Part shown: positions 37,208-51,900 of the stretch, piece by piece | Layout: every line of letters starts with the position of its first letter | Numbering within the stretch: the first letter of the stretch is position 1 | From: Polydactylus sextarius | Lineage: Eukaryota; Chordata; Actinopteri; Polynemidae | DNA: 64,000 nt | Direction of reading: 5' to 3' | Assembly: GCA_016801845.1 (NCBI GenBank) | Contig: CM028926.1 | Coordinates: forward strand, 7,538,501-7,602,500 | Notes under the pieces: model-generated | Told to the model about the DNA's origin: nothing | Database searches by the model: none | The model's input: the letters and a program-made list of their open reading frames with translations, nothing else | Made by a program: the position numbers and the translations under genes

Positions 37208-39894
37208 ATCCAAGCTGCATTTTAGCCTGAAGTCTGAGCATGTGTGGCTGAAAATAGCAGCACACTGTTCACTTGTGACCCATGCTGAACCTATAAAAGC
37301 CTCTATATTCTCTCACATGTATCATTCATTCATGCGACTTTGTGAGAATAATTGTGACAGTTTCAGTTAGCTAATTATTAAAGTCCTTTATTATGAATGT
37401 GCTTCATACTGTCTTTAGCAGTGAGTGGTGTCTTAAATCTGAAAAATGTAGATGGTTATTGTTTTCATGTTGGACACCATTAGATCAGAGCAGTTTATCT
37501 CTCCTGTGTCTCTTATATCACGGCCTCAGGCCTTGTTCACTGCACATAATTTCTTTTTTAGACAGAGCAAATGGAAAACTGAGCCCTTCATTAATATTCT
37601 GCCCTCAGCCGCACACTCCTGTGGTGCTCGGATATCTCACTACGTGACCTTGTAATAATGTGTAAATCACCCGTCGTCTCAGTGGCAAATGGGGTCCCTG
37701 TCCTTATTGAAATGAAGTAATGTTAGCTCAGCTTCATACAGCGAGGGCAAACTGAGGTCAGTGGAGGTTTGCTCATTTAAGAAACTGTCAATCTCCAGCC
37801 AGTCACTCTGTGTTAAGACTGTGTGTTTATAATGGTATTAGAACTGTTGGAACAGTAATCCCAGCTGGTGACCAAGACATTAATGCAGCTGATATCATAT
37901 CACAGCTCTGAGGTCAGAATGGTCAATAATGAGAGAAAATTCCTAAAATAATTATGGTTATGATGATAACTGAAGTTGTTGTCTTACAGGCAGCAGCAGA
38001 AGACTTTTTTTTTAAATTTTCTGTTCAGTGTCTGCGGCCTAAGATATTTTGACAACAGAGGTAAATGGTGCTGAAACTGAACCCGTGTTTTCTGTTTAGG
38101 TTTATCTGTTACCACATACCTGGGGCAAACTTGTTGAACTCTCATCAAGCTTTCAGATGATAGTCAACATCGTCCTGACTGTGAAATTTAGGTCGAAATC
38201 CCAAGAATAGTTATTATGTAGGTCCAACCTACAAAAAAACGAGTACCTGCCGGAGTTAAAAATAATAGGACAAATTCTCTTATGATTTAAGAGAAAGAAT
38301 ATTTTAATATGTGAAATGATGTCACTTTATGATCAATTATTGATCACCAAACACATATTTTATTTTTGATAATGTCTTCTAGTTTTGGACATGATAATAA
38401 ACTACCAGGCTGAGTTGGAGAATGTGATGGCTCAGTTGTGAGTTGTGTCATTTGAGACCTATACATGTGTGCTGTGTAGTGGCAGGGGATTGAATGGTTT
38501 GCAGTTTGTGGTGCATTCGGGTGTTCTACGTAAAATCCACAACAGACTTGGGTGGGAAACTTTTTTTTTCTGGTGGATGTTTGTAACAAACGTGCATCAG
38601 AGAAGTAATTGTTTGTGTTACAGTATCAAAGTTGAAGAGCATCTTTAGCCTGGACTTAGCATCCAGAAATTAATGCACGTTACATCATGGCTCTTAACAT
38701 GCAGATTTATTTTGTTATATAAATTAACCGGATATCTGGCTCTTGAGATGCAGCCTATATACACGGGTTAAATGCATTATCCCATAAAAATGTGCAGAGA
38801 CAAGTTATTTATTTATTTTTTTGTTTTTACACCTGAAGGCCTGAGCTGGTAAAACCCAAATTTCCTGCAGTACATGAAGGCATCATAATGTGTAGCGCTC
38901 TCTGTGCGTGAATCCTTCACACACACACGCAGACGCACGTACACACACATCTGGTGTGAAGTGTGAAAGGCGTCTTGGTGCTTTACTATTAGTTCTCTTT
39001 TATTGTTTCACTAATTTCCGCTTCTGATCAAGAGGAATATTTTTATTTTTATTTTTCCTACTTCAAAATGTTGACAGCCTTGTTTGAAGAGCGGCTGCCA
39101 ACTAAGTCAGTTTTGCTGCTGTAGTGAAGTGAGAATTTCAAACCGGGAACAGGAAAGGTGATTTTTTTCCTCTGTCTCAGACTTGAACATAACGGGTCTG
39201 TGTGTGGGACGAAGAGGATTTAGTTATTATGTCCGAGAGGAGGATTTGCGATGACATCTAAAAGAAACTCAGCGAAACTGAAGCTGCGACGCTCTTTCAG
39301 CGAGCAGCTGCGGAGCTCCACATCCAAAGCCTGGGATTTACTCTGGAAGAATGTCAGAGAGCGGAGAGTGGCAGGTCAGTAACCCGCTGCAGACGCAGCC
39401 CCGACCGGTCAGAGGGAGCGGACCACTTCGTTACCAACACCGCAAAATTACTAACTACATCTCTAACATCACGAATGAAGATGACATTAATGACTTTAAT
39501 AGCTTTAAAGTCAGATAATACCAGTGCAACAAGAGAACAGAAATAGATTTTGAACTTTATATTAATTTCTTTAGTATCTGTTGGTTCATTTGATCTTATG
39601 ACAAATTCAAGCTGCAGCTAAAATGTAAAAACATATTTATTCCTTAAGTGGATGGATATTAAATAGAAATGCGGTCCAACGTGTTTAAAAGTTAAAATGT
39701 GTCACACTCAGATGTGCGATGGTGAGAAGACTTATTGAGCTAAAACTTCACTTTTTTAACTTTTAACTGAACATTGTGATCAATCAATACAAGCTTTTGC
39801 ACACGTGTAGGAAATCTTGTTGTTACACCAACTTTATGCTTTATAAATGACCATGTACCTTGAATTACCGCAGAGAGGCGCTGATGGGCAGTTA

Positions 39895-39925
<31 letters not shown>

Positions 39926-42900
39926 GTAGTATGCAGTTGGATGATACTGCAGCTACCTTTCAGTCCCTCTCTCTGTAGCAGTTACACATATAAACATGAC
40001 AGATGGATCCACGTTTGTCGTCCATTGTTTGCCAGTATGAATACCTGGCCGTGAATACATTTGTCTCCTAGCAGTGGACTGCAGTCAAGTGGTCTAAACA
40101 TATTTACTTTAACCTCTTAAAATAGACCTGTACCTGTGAGACAGGACACGTGTTATTCAGACACAATGTAGCTTTATTTTAATTACAAATCATATCTCTT
40201 AAAGAACAGAATTGTAAAATGAATTAAAAATATGACATTCAAAATCCAAACAGTACAAGTTATGTATTATACAGGTTGGACATTTTTCAGCTTTGGGATG
40301 AGGATAACACTTTGTGTGGTGATACAATCAGTTTTGACAGTTTTACTGTGAGAAGAGAAAAGCATTGATTTTTGCAGTGACTGAGGTTCACCACTAGGTG
40401 CAGTAAATTGACCACAGTTGATGTGCAGAGAGCCACATGGATTACAGAGCTCCGTGTTCATTGGGAGAAGTTTAAGTGCTGAAGTCATACAAATAAAGAC
40501 CAGATGTTTTATAATCATATATCAGAACGTACATATTTCATCCCCACTGATGTGCTCTCAACGTTTACCATGATTGGAAGCTGCTGGTCAAGGTTATTGG
40601 TTTGTGTGCATGAAGTTTGAAACAGGCTGGCCTCAGCTGTGCAGCCTGCTGGGACACGTCACTGCTGCAGCAGCTGAGTCCTGCATTGTCTGGATATTTC
40701 ACACATTAATCTTGCATTCTCTTCCATATAAAGTTGCATTTCAGTGATATGTGCCTTACATCTGGCGGCTCCTTCAGTCCAGAATTGCATTTAAACACAT
40801 TGTATAATGGGTGGGGGCATGAATAGACCAAACGCATGCAGATGACTAACTTGACAGATGGACTGAATGTGGATAGACTGTTGTTTTATGTTGTTTCTGT
40901 TAAAGTTCTCTTTCCTCTGCTAGTTTTGCCATGAATATAGATATATATATTGATGTAGGATCTGTTGTGCCTCTGTGTATATTGTGTACATTACCTGTTT
41001 TGATATGTGGGTCAAGCTGCAGTAAACATGTAAGTCATTTCACAAATCGGAGAGAAGTACTCCAGATTGATGATATATTTAGGTCTGGTGTTACAGACTC
41101 CTGGCAGCTAATTTCTAGGTCATCTTAGATTAATTTGGCCAGACATTGAGGAAATATAAGTATGTCAAATAGCAGGACGTGACCCCATTTACATCCAAGC
41201 ACACATGGCAGCTTTCTCAGAAATTCAGTTCAGTTCGGTGAAAGCTTCATGAAATGTTATTATACATTGAAGCACAGCTGACTCTTACCTGGAAGTGTAG
41301 AGCCTATGGTACATCATGCTTCTGAATTTTATACTGTATTTGTATTTGTGCTCTGCTGCTATGGTGAAGGTCACTCTGCAGAGCAAATATTTAAAATAGC
41401 ATTTGCTTCATCTAGCCTTCTGTGATAAATAGCTGCTAATAGTTTGAGGTTAAGTGTAAAGGTGGAGCCAAATCCTGATAAATGTCTGGGCTTGTGTTGT
41501 ATGTAAATAAATTATTATTATTATTATTTTTTCATATTTTTTATTGCAGGGCGTCATGCATGAGACACTTTAACTGCCACAAATAAATGCAATTATTATT
41601 TAAGATACTGCAAACTATTATGAATGAAGGAATTCAAAATGAATACAAATTAAAGAATCAAACTTTTCAGTTTATTCCATTTAAAGAATGCATAGAATAT
41701 AAAAAATACTAAAAAAATAAGATATAATATTAAAAAATAATTGGGACAGCATTTTTATGCAGCTGTTCATTTCTAAAGATAGGATTAAGACAAATAATTA
41801 TGCATACAGCCATGCTAAGAGTCATCTCTGACTCACAGCTATAGTGGTTAGAAAACTCTGCAGTTGAGCACCTACATTAAATACCTCTCTGATGGGCTTA
41901 CTCATCCACCAGGTCTTTAAAAGGGCTTCCCTGCTGCTTCATGTTACCTGAATAGCAGCTCAGTTGGTCTCACAGTATTAAAGTGCAGTCAGTTTTACTC
42001 CAGACCTGAGCTCAGAATTCAGACATTTAGTGGTTCATGAGGTGGAAATCTTCAGTCACACTAGGACTATTCTTAAGCCTTAACCACAGGAAACATAGCC
42101 ACACCAGAGCCAGAACTGCCCAGTGCAGATTACATGTGTCTACTGGTGAATCAACCCACATCAGAGCAGCGTCTAAACCCCACTCAGCTGCCTCTGTACT
42201 CATCATCTGTGGGCCCCAAGCTTCCACTGCATGATTCAGAATATATGTTTCCTTTTTGTAATCACACCTGGCTGGAGCTGAGAGCTGGAGGACAGAATGA
42301 ATGGCAGAGAGACGTGCATTAAATCCTGCAGTGCAGCTTTGGCTTAATTTGTCATCACACAGTAACATTTATTGCCTTCGTTGTGATGAAAAATAAAATC
42401 CACTCTGACAAGTTGGCCAGCTTCTCACAGAGTGTCTGTCTGTGTGTGTGTGTGTTTAATGTGAGGCTGGATTCCTGTTGCCATGCTGTATAGTAGTTGA
42501 GCTCAGAGACCCAGACAGAGGCGTGTTGGAACAGGTTTGATAAGGGCTGGAGTCACTGCGCCTGACACACAACACTCCCACTAAGGACACACACCACAGC
42601 TATTTCTTCATGGCATGAAGTCCAATCTTAAACACAAGGACATACTACAGATCTTTCACAATTCCCCTGCTGAGGTATTTAAGTGCTGACAGACACAAAA
42701 ACACCATTAATCTCATTCATTATCATGTTTCATAGCAGCAGGTGATTGATGGCGTAATGCAGTATGAGATGCATTTGGTAAATTTCTTCGTCTAGACAAG
42801 GAGGGAAGAATAAAACACAGAAATGGGTTCAAGGAGATTGTACTGTTGCCAACAAGCTGCCACTCATTTTTGTATCTGACACCTTAAGCGAACTCTTTAC

Positions 42901-45900
42901 ACTATGAATGAACACAGGTGTTTGTGTGTGTGAGTGTAAAATGTGAGTCAAAGCCCAGTGAAATCATCTGAGTAGTGTCATGCCATCACCTCGTACCTTA
43001 AAAAAGCAACAATCACGTATTAAAATAGCTCCACCTGAGGGTGTGGGGAGAGCCATTAAACCCAGGAGAGGTTTATGTAAAAGTGTAACAGCCCCTGAAG
43101 TGTGCTGCTGAATTGTGGTCTTTGTGAGCTTAAGCTTGGGTGGATTTTGCCAGCCAGGTAGAGGTACAGACAGGGGCTGTGTTTGACTTGGTACTTTGCC
43201 CATTTGTGTTTCTATTCGCGTGTATGGCGCCATGCTTACACTACACAAGCAAAGTCTGTATGCTGAGGCCACAGATAGTCAGAGAGGGAGAGTGACACGG
43301 GTTCCTGAAGGGTGATTGGGTGGGTCGACTTGTGCGGATGTGGACTTTACTTCAGGTGTGAGGAGATTACTGTTCCCTGTCGTAAACCAACTGATACGAG
43401 AGATATTTAAGGACGTTTTATTCTTTTCCATCAAAAATGATCATAACAAACAAACATAACTCTATGTAGTACTATATTGGCAATGGTTGCAGTAAAATTT
43501 GTTTTTAAAGGATTTGAATATTTTATTGTTTGCAATTGACCTGAATTTTGACTTCCTCCTCTTTCCTTTTGTGTTGAATAAAGGGGATCTAGGTCACCCG
43601 ATGTATTCAAGCTAAAATTTCTTTTTCCCCAGAGGAGCTGACACTTTGAGGAGACCTGCTGAGAGGGCTTCCTGCGGCTGGAAGTAGGGGTTATGTGGTG
43701 GGGGTGGGGGAGCAGGAATTAGCATTCTCAGACCAAGAAAACAACTTCTCCTTCTCTTCCTCTTTTCCTCTGTAGTTTTTCCTCCAAAATTGTACAGGCT
43801 CACTCTCGCCCTGTAAAGTTGGCACCTGTGTGACCAGCAACAGCAGAAGAGTTGTTCTAGTGCAGGGTGGGTCCAAAAACCCCTATTTTTGTAAGCTCTC
43901 CCACACCCCTCTTTCTTCCATTCCTGCTCTCCTTACTCAGTTCATAGGCATTCCAATGGTATTTATATTTCCCTCCAGAGCAGGGGGAAGTTGACAAGCG
44001 TTCACACAGACATTGGATTCAACTCAGCAAGGTGGGCAGTACTCCCACTGCTTCCTTACCATTGGCCTCCTTGTGGTCACATGACTCAAAGAAAAAGACT
44101 GAAGTGTTGGCACTCCTCCCCCTAGGCTCTGCTTTGCCTTCCCTCTCAGTTCACTTTAGGCTTTTTGCGCCTGCCTGTGAAGTTAAATGTTGGAGGGATA
44201 GTGTGTTGGTTAGTGTGTATAAGCCAGTGGTCAGGGGCTTTTTTTGGGATACAGTGTTTCAGTTATGTTTCGGGAGCTCCCAGAGTCCACAGGCAGCGAG
44301 TGTCTGGGGAGTATGACCCCAGAGACTCAGGATATCTACCTGAGAATGGACCATCATCGCAGACGCTCAGGGTACAGGCTGGGCAGGATCATTGCCAGAC
44401 AACAGCTACTCAAGAAAATATCTGGAGGTAAGAGAAGTATTTGGATAGAAGTGACAGTTCAGACTGTGGTCTTTTGGTTGGATCTCAGTCTTTTTTTAGT
44501 TTTGGCTGCAGAGTCAACTGTTAGGTATTCTGCTTAAATTTATCCGTCTATGTCATACTTGCAGGAATGCTAAGAGTAACGGCTGCTGGCATCAAAACAT
44601 GAAGTGAAAAAGATATGACACATGTCTATGAATATGGGACCATAAATGCAAGATGACCTAGTAGCAAGTGAGCAAGGGCAACGTTGTGTTCGTTTGGGAC
44701 CAGCTGATCACCTTCGTCAAAAGTTGGTTCATATCTCTGGTTTATTACTTTGTTCTTTCTTTGTTTCTTTGTTTCTAGATAAAGGTGTAACTCAGTAGAA
44801 ATAATCTTTGGCAGACAAATATAATAGTAACAAAAGGAGCCTGAGTGTGTGTGCATGGGTGTGTGTGTGTCAGTGCGGACAAAGCCAAACTTGACCTTCA
44901 GCCAATAAGTAGTCAAGGGTTCAGTGGTGGTAAATAATTAGTGTGAGTACAAGAACACTGAGGTGAAAAGCTGTAGGTTCGGTTATATAAGAAAAGATAA
45001 GCCACAGAGCAAACAAGATAAATCCATGAATGTCTCTCCTGATAGTTTTACAAGCCAACACATCATTTGTGGACTTGTTGTATGTGGCCAGGGGACCAAT
45101 CGTGGTGCTTTTCTTTTCTCTTTTTTTCCACAACAGGGCCTGACCTCTCATTCAGCTTTCTCCAAGGTCTGTAACCTCATGTCTTTGCATTTACCTGGAA
45201 ATTTAAGTTGAGTTGAGGGAGGGGTCAGCTCATACATAACAATAGAGAAGACAAAGCACAACTCTGCCTGTTCCCTCCTGTAGGTGTGAGAACCCTGATG
45301 CCAGATGAAAGGGTGGCATCTTCTTATAACACAAAAAGTCGCCAGCAAGAAACTTCATCCATCTGATGACGACATGAGGCTTAACTCTCCTCTCAGTTAT
45401 AGAAATCAGTCAGAAAATTCAACACCCTTTAGTGGACAAGATTTCCTGCCTCACCACAGAGGACTGAGGTGACTCACAAGCCATTTTTGGTGATTGACAA
45501 TGTGAGGGACACAAAGTTAACTGTGGGACTGATTTGTCAGGATGCCATGGACATATGTGTATGTCGCTGTGTGTCTGCTTGTTTTCAGTTGCAAATCTGT
45601 ATGATCTGATGTTTGCAGGCGTGTGCAGTCATGCAACCTGGCATGTGTTTTCAGATTACAGATGTCTGCTTTGACAGCAAACCAACAATTTGGCTTATCT
45701 GTCACAAGGACAGAAAATATATATGTGTTTGAAGTTAAAAGTCTTTTTAAGAGCTTTTACTCACATTTATCATCTGTTTTTAAATACTTAGATTATAATA
45801 TGCTTTAACTTTACAAGCTGGCATCTTGGCATTTTCTATGTGGCTTTAAATATTAGGTTTGATTATTTTTAATTAACATAATAAACCCAGCTTGTTCATA

Positions 45901-48900
45901 ATATACAAGATATGTAATACTGTGATTCACATCTTGTGTGGATGTGTGACTGTTTTTCTTTGTGAATGAATCCCACACAGCGTCAAGCAGTTTGTTTAAG
46001 AAGGTGAATACAACCTTCACTTATCTTCCTGACACATGGTGGATAATACGCTGTTCTCAAGAGCACACAAAGTTTTGGAAAAGTTCAACTCTGAGACACT
46101 TAACGTGTTTCACATCTATTTAGCTCCTCTGTGTTAAGTACAGTTATTATGCAACCCTTTTTCACCTAATTTTTGTAATTGAACTTAAAATTAAACTTTA
46201 AATCTGACCTGCTTTAAATGCCATAATTGAGCAATTTTCTTGCAGTGTGGCATTTTTTTCTCCTCTTCATTTCCCCCCAGAGAGTAGTGTTTAGCCCTTT
46301 ATGGATCTTATTTCCCTTCATACCACACGTCTCACCTTGTGTAATGTATACCTGTTTAAAATGTGAGAGATAATAGCAAGGTGGTATTTTGAGAGATTGA
46401 CTAGAGAGTGTGCAGCCCTGCAGGATTGATCTCCGTGTGCTGCAGTGGCTCCTGCATTCCAGCTGGCTGTCCCTGTTGACATAGGAGGTTGAAAGTGAAT
46501 GGGGGCCATGGTGATGGGCAGAGTTACTCATGTATTGTTTCACCCCAAATTCCAGGGAAGCCTGTGGGGTCTTAGTCATGTTTCCGATTTGATGGCATTT
46601 CAAAGCCACCAGAGCTATGTGTGTGGGTTCTTGTTCGGTCCTCAATAATTATCTACTGACAAAGTAGCACGACTGACTGAAGATCCTATTGTCCAGAGAT
46701 TCTGACCAGTATTTGACTTCATCAGAGTGGATAGATATAAATGCTCTGTGCTCTGTGTGAAATATGAAGGAAAAAAACAGACATTTGAGTGCTGCACAGT
46801 GGGATTGTTGTGCAAGAGAAAGGGCTTGTTTTTACTGTGAAGGAATGTGTGTCCTTTCCTGAAAATGTTCCTGAAAATGATTTTAGATGAGTGTTCCAGG
46901 CTTCATCACTCTGGAAGGGCTACTGTGTTTCTGTGTGCCGTGCTACTTTCCCGCTCAGACCATCTGGAGACCAGATTCACAGGATCTCTGCATCTGTTGT
47001 TGCTACTCTTGCATCAGAAAAAGAAATGTAACACAGCCATATTTAACACATTGTATGTTTAGAATATACACTGAATTTATTATTGATACACTGGTTTGAC
47101 ACAGTGCGTCTTTTTGTCAAATTTATTTATTAATTTCATTCAATTAAAGTCATTCTTAGCAGTTTTATGTTAAAACTCTCACTTACTTTTGTCGTTCATT
47201 TGCAAAATGGAAATATTATACTATTTTTCTACTTTGTATGAAATTCGTCAGGAAATTTCTTGAGGTGTGACTCGTGAGGGTGAATTTGACTGATTCAGTG
47301 GGAATTCTAATACATTTCTGAAAGAAAAAGTCTGAATGAATCTTTTCATAGAAAATTGTCCATATATAGTTAAGAGCTTATTCACAGACCATTTTAGGTT
47401 GTAGAAGTGATCCTGTTTAGCCATGGAAAAGTCCTGGCAACCTCGTTTGACTTTCAGTGGAAATCTTGAGCAACTGAAAGTTACACCGTGACTAAAAGCT
47501 TGCTCGCTGACTGGGGCCGTTTGGTTCCCTGCCTCATTGAGGGGCTGTTGTGTTTCAGACAAGAAGCTCTGTCCACTGCGACCCTGTCATGGACCTTCAT
47601 GCCTTATTGACCTTGGTGCAGCCAGCGGGCTCCGATCTCTGCCCTGGAAAGGTCGTTAGTGCCTTCTGCTATGGTTGAGAACGTTGTGCATTTCTTGTCA
47701 AATGACACAAGTTACTGCGTGGCAGCTGTGCGCTCGCAGTGAATCTCTCTTGTGTCCCGGCAGTTACAAAGCGTGCCTTTTATTTGGCTGTCATGGCTGA
47801 AAGCCTTGTGTCTTTTCAGGTTAACATGCTGTCAGCCACATTTGTTCCTCTGTTGGCACACATCACTCTTAGCACTGTACATTCACAGTTCCTGCATTTT
47901 TTCTTATCCAATTATATTTAATTGTCAGGCTTTTGCCTTGTAAAAACTTTATATCAAGGTTAAGAAAAGTTTACTGGCAAATGTTTCATCTTGTGTAAAG
48001 TTTGAATCACTTTATCTCCAAAGTGAAGGAGAGGTTGGAAGTTTTCTGAGCAGGTTAATGTGTGTAAAAATACCACATCTGTAGTTTTTAACAACTCGGC
48101 TCAGACAGGACAGGAACCCTTGAGCTTGTTAAGAGAACAGGCTCCTTCTTTAGTTCACCATCTCACTACTAGATGGATAATCATTAGAAACCAGCTCTGA
48201 AAGGGGATTTGCATTGTTCTTCTCATTGGTCTTTTTTAGTTGTGACAATAAAAAGGCTCTTGAGTGTATGGAATCTAGTTAGACTCTGCCCTTTCCTTCT
48301 CAAGTCTCCTCTCTCCACAATCACTGAATTATTCATGAGGGGTCTGCTACAACACGTGGCATGTTAGATCATCTGAGTGTGAAACAAATATTACCGCTCC
48401 TTCATTCAGATGGAGCTTTGATAATAAGCGATGGTGTAGCCTTACGCATTGTTTACTTAGTTCTCCCGAACCTGAATTATCTTTTATTCATGAATCTCTC
48501 CAACATAGACTAGGTTGTTATGCAGATTTTGCTTCCTACCTCCAGAGAGCAGTAAATAAAACTGACAGGGAGACAAAAGCAATTTTGACAATGTGATTAG
48601 AGCCGGTTGTCGACATCCAGAGCTACAGTTATTGCACTTCACATAATTAGATCTGTGGTTTGCAATTTTGTTTCTTGCTAAAGTGACAGATTCTAAACAC
48701 GTGTTAAAAGTATAAGACATGGAGATCAAATCAAGCTGTTAAGGATTCAGTCTTCGCACTTTTGTGTCCTAAATCCATGCAATATGCACTCATTCTAATA
48801 GCTTTTGAGTATGTAGCGTGTATGACAAAATAAGTGTATTCAAACCAGATAGTGTGCAGACTGTGTCCCACACTGCAGTGCATGAAGGAATCTGCTCACA

Positions 48901-51900
48901 GCTGGAGAAAATACAAGTAAAGCCAGAAAAGACAGTAAAGACAGAAAGTATGCATAAGAGTATAAATAAATTAAAAAAATGAAATTTGTTTGTTTTAGTT
49001 AGTATTGCTGATACTAGTTGCAGGAACAATAAACTATGACAGTTTACGTGTAGTACATGCTTAATCACGACAACAGTTATTTGTTAGTCGTCTGTAGTTT
49101 CCCACCGGGCTGATAAATTATACGCAAATAATATGAGAAGCAGGTAACAGCTGCCAATAAACTGACTCATCCTCGCTAACATCCAGTTTAGTACTTTGAT
49201 ATGGCTCTTATGTAATTCCCTGCTGTTTGCCTGTAGGTGGCAGGCTGACTTCATATCTCTCCTGAAAGCGTCGCTGCAGTGTGTGAAACGGTGAAGTTTC
49301 CAGTCCAGTGTAGCTGACAGCTGCCACATGTGCAAGGCTAATCATTTACTAAGTGGAGATTTCAGAAATGCCTCAGCTGCACTGTAACAGGAACGGACAG
49401 TCACATATTAACAGAGCTGTGATGGAAAACCTCTACTGCTCTCAGCTCTTTTACATTCCACAGATTAGCAAAGTCTAATTCACTGAAAAAAGAAGCCTTA
49501 TTTAACCTACATAAAGTTAGTAGAGTCGAAACATGTTCAGTGCATAAATAGTCAAGTATTTGTGAAAAGAAAAATGACTGTGAGAATAGTCCTGATAAGG
49601 TGGCCTACATTTTGAAGCTGCTGCAAAATTTGTCTTGAATAAATGAAGTAGAAATAAATTTTGTATTAATAAATAGGTAGAGTAGATGACACATATTTAT
49701 TTGTGTTAGATATTAATTATTAAACACAATAACAATAAGTGCAGCGTGTCACCTTCTTGACATTTCCTCCAACATATTTGATGATAGCAATTCAGCACGT
49801 GGCTGCCCTCCTGTGGTAAAAGTGTGCAATACATGTCATTAGCAGGAAAAACTGACAGAAGCACAGAGGCAGCATGAAAACACACCACAGACACAGTTAC
49901 TGTGGATTCAGTTTATAGGTCTCTAAGCCACGGGGGTGACTGTCTGAACACAGCCTGTCACATGGCATGACAAATGGCATGGCTTGTATTTTTCTATTAG
50001 TGCTCTGTGTGTGTGTGTGTGTGTGTCTGTCTGTCTGTCTGTGTCTGTGTGTGTGTGTGTGTCTGTGTGTGTCTGTGTGTCTGTGTGTCTGTGTGTGTGG
50101 TAGCGACTATGAATGCTCTGATAAAGCAGAACAAACACTTAACTCCATCAATCAGAGGCATTCTTGATAAGCTACACCACACCTCATCTTGCACAACAGT
50201 CCTCGCTGACAGTATCATTATCTCTGCTGTGACCCACAAGTCTGTCGCATGAGTCCTGTAAAGCTCCTGAGGCAGTCTTGTGGCCGTTCACTTTGATGTC
50301 GTTAATTAGGACCAGCGTCCTTAGGGATGGCTCCATGCTTTTATTGTGGAGATCTTTAGAGGGCTTTCTCACGGTAGGGGCCCTTGTTCTGACACTGCCC
50401 CCTTCTACCCTCTGACTTGCCGAGGCCATTCTCAGAGAAGGAGGGAACCCCACTTAGTGCCCTCTGGGATCCAGTCCAGATGAGAAGGCTGTGGACCTAA
50501 TGGAGCTCTGCAGGATTCAACTTCAGAGGACTTTCTTTTGGATGTTTTTTTCCTCCTCTCTCTCAACCATATCATGTACTTCACATAACCATATTCACAT
50601 ATTAAACACCATATGTTAACTTAGAGTTTTTTGTTCGAGCTTCAGCTGAACTTCAAACGACTTTGATCATGAGATATTCAACTTTACAATCTGTTTTCCT
50701 GTGTATGAGTTGAGATTTTAGGTCATCTGGCCGAATGTTTGTCAGTAATTCATAGTTATGCAGCTTTAGGTGTGTTATATGGGTGCTCTCAGAAAACCAA
50801 ATTACAGTGTTTATATAGACTATTAAAGAGGAGGTAAGATTTACAGCCACTTGGTCCTTATATTATGAGAAGCCAAACAGCATGACATGGTAAGGCATGC
50901 AGCCATACACAAAACAAGACGTGTGGACTTCAAATCTGGATGCATATACAATAACACACGTTTGTAAGACTAAAGAGGGATACAGTTAACTACATGACAC
51001 TGTGGAAGTGAGCTGTAAGTGAGTTGGCAGCAGGGAGCAGGAGGGAGCCGAAAAGACATCTGAAAGAGCCCAGATCAGAGTCTTGCTGAGATGAGGGAGG
51101 AAGACGGAGACGAAGCAAGAGGGAGGAGGAAGTGATGAATGGGAGTAGATGGATACATGGGGATGTTGGTGGACAGAAAGCTAAACCGGGAGAAAAGTCA
51201 GATGAGCTCAGAGTTAAAATTTCCCAACACAGATGCTTACAGGTACAATTCCCCTAAACTTACTCTTGATATCCTTCCTGGAAACATTTGTCACACTATT
51301 ATTAGAAGTGAGGGGGTTCTTTTTAATAAAAATATTTTGGAATAACAACCAAAAATAACACAGGATAAGATTAGATTAGTCATCATTTCTGACAGAAGAA
51401 ATGTCTTTAAGTGTGTTATCACTTCACAGTCTGTAGTATTTATCCTGAGGTGAGTTATTTATTTATCTACAGCTAAAGTGAATTACTTCAACTGAACAAC
51501 AAGCAAAATGACTAGAAAGATAGATCAAAGATCAACAGTTGTTAAAAGAAATATTCTGTGGTTTTGTTGAGGTATGTTTGGATGAAATTAAGAAGGAAAT
51601 CTCCAAAAGCTAAAGTTGATGTTTTTATCACCAAAGAAAGCAAATCCTTCATAAAGGCCTCCAAGACGGTTGTCAAAACACTTTAACATGCGTGGGAACA
51701 TGGCTGCTGTCCAGTGTCTGGAAACATTTAGCATGTGCATCGTGCCTTGGAAGTGTTGCAGTATGTATTTCACAGAAAGCTCTGCTGATTGATTTCAGCT
51801 CTGCTAAGAGCTGATGGCTGTAAAGCGATGGTACTTGAGGATCTAGAAATTGCTGCAATGTCTCCTCCTTCCTAGAAGTTCGGGGTCAGAGGTTGTTTTC

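Larger units (their letters stand above)
26640..39180 (+). other. Large stard13 intron, part 1
   Basis: The first 12.5 kb of the 32-kb intron, with no supported coding exon. It contains GT microsatellites (33575-33650 and 37164-37206), poly-A runs (34057-34077 and 35042-35061), a GAT repeat (34431-34461) and a perfect CArG box at 32992-33001. Blocks of higher complexity at 27290-27830, 29030-29350 and 36050-36310 could be conserved noncoding elements, but that cannot be judged from one genome. Confidence 0.6.
39375..44264 (+). other. Large stard13 intron, part 2
   Basis: 4.9 kb with no supported exon apart from the leader of the next alternative start. It includes a TGTC tetranucleotide repeat at 39895-39927, an A/T-rich stretch near 41500-41530, and a TGATTGATGG site at 42743-42752. 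The 113-aa minus frame at 42027-42368 has no family signal. Confidence 0.6.

Noticed and set aside
40391..40404. CTCF-like CCACTAGGTGCAG
   Set aside because: It lacks one G of the core GGC, so it is not a credible CTCF site.
44244..44264. Seven-codon upstream extension of the alpha-type exon
   Set aside because: It opens with TTG. The first ATG, at 44265, matches the recalled start of human STARD13 alpha.
46214..46645. 143-aa minus-strand frame
   Set aside because: No family resemblance, no promoter or splice context, and composition of ordinary intron.
49967..50252. Several overlapping Cys/Val and Thr/His repeat frames on both strands
   Set aside because: They are translations of the compound TG/TGTC microsatellite.
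51139..51345. Possible extra first exon (MGVDGYMGM...) after a purine-rich leader-like block
   Set aside because: The only plausible donor (TTACAG|GTACAA) leaves phase 2, which cannot join the SAM exon in frame.
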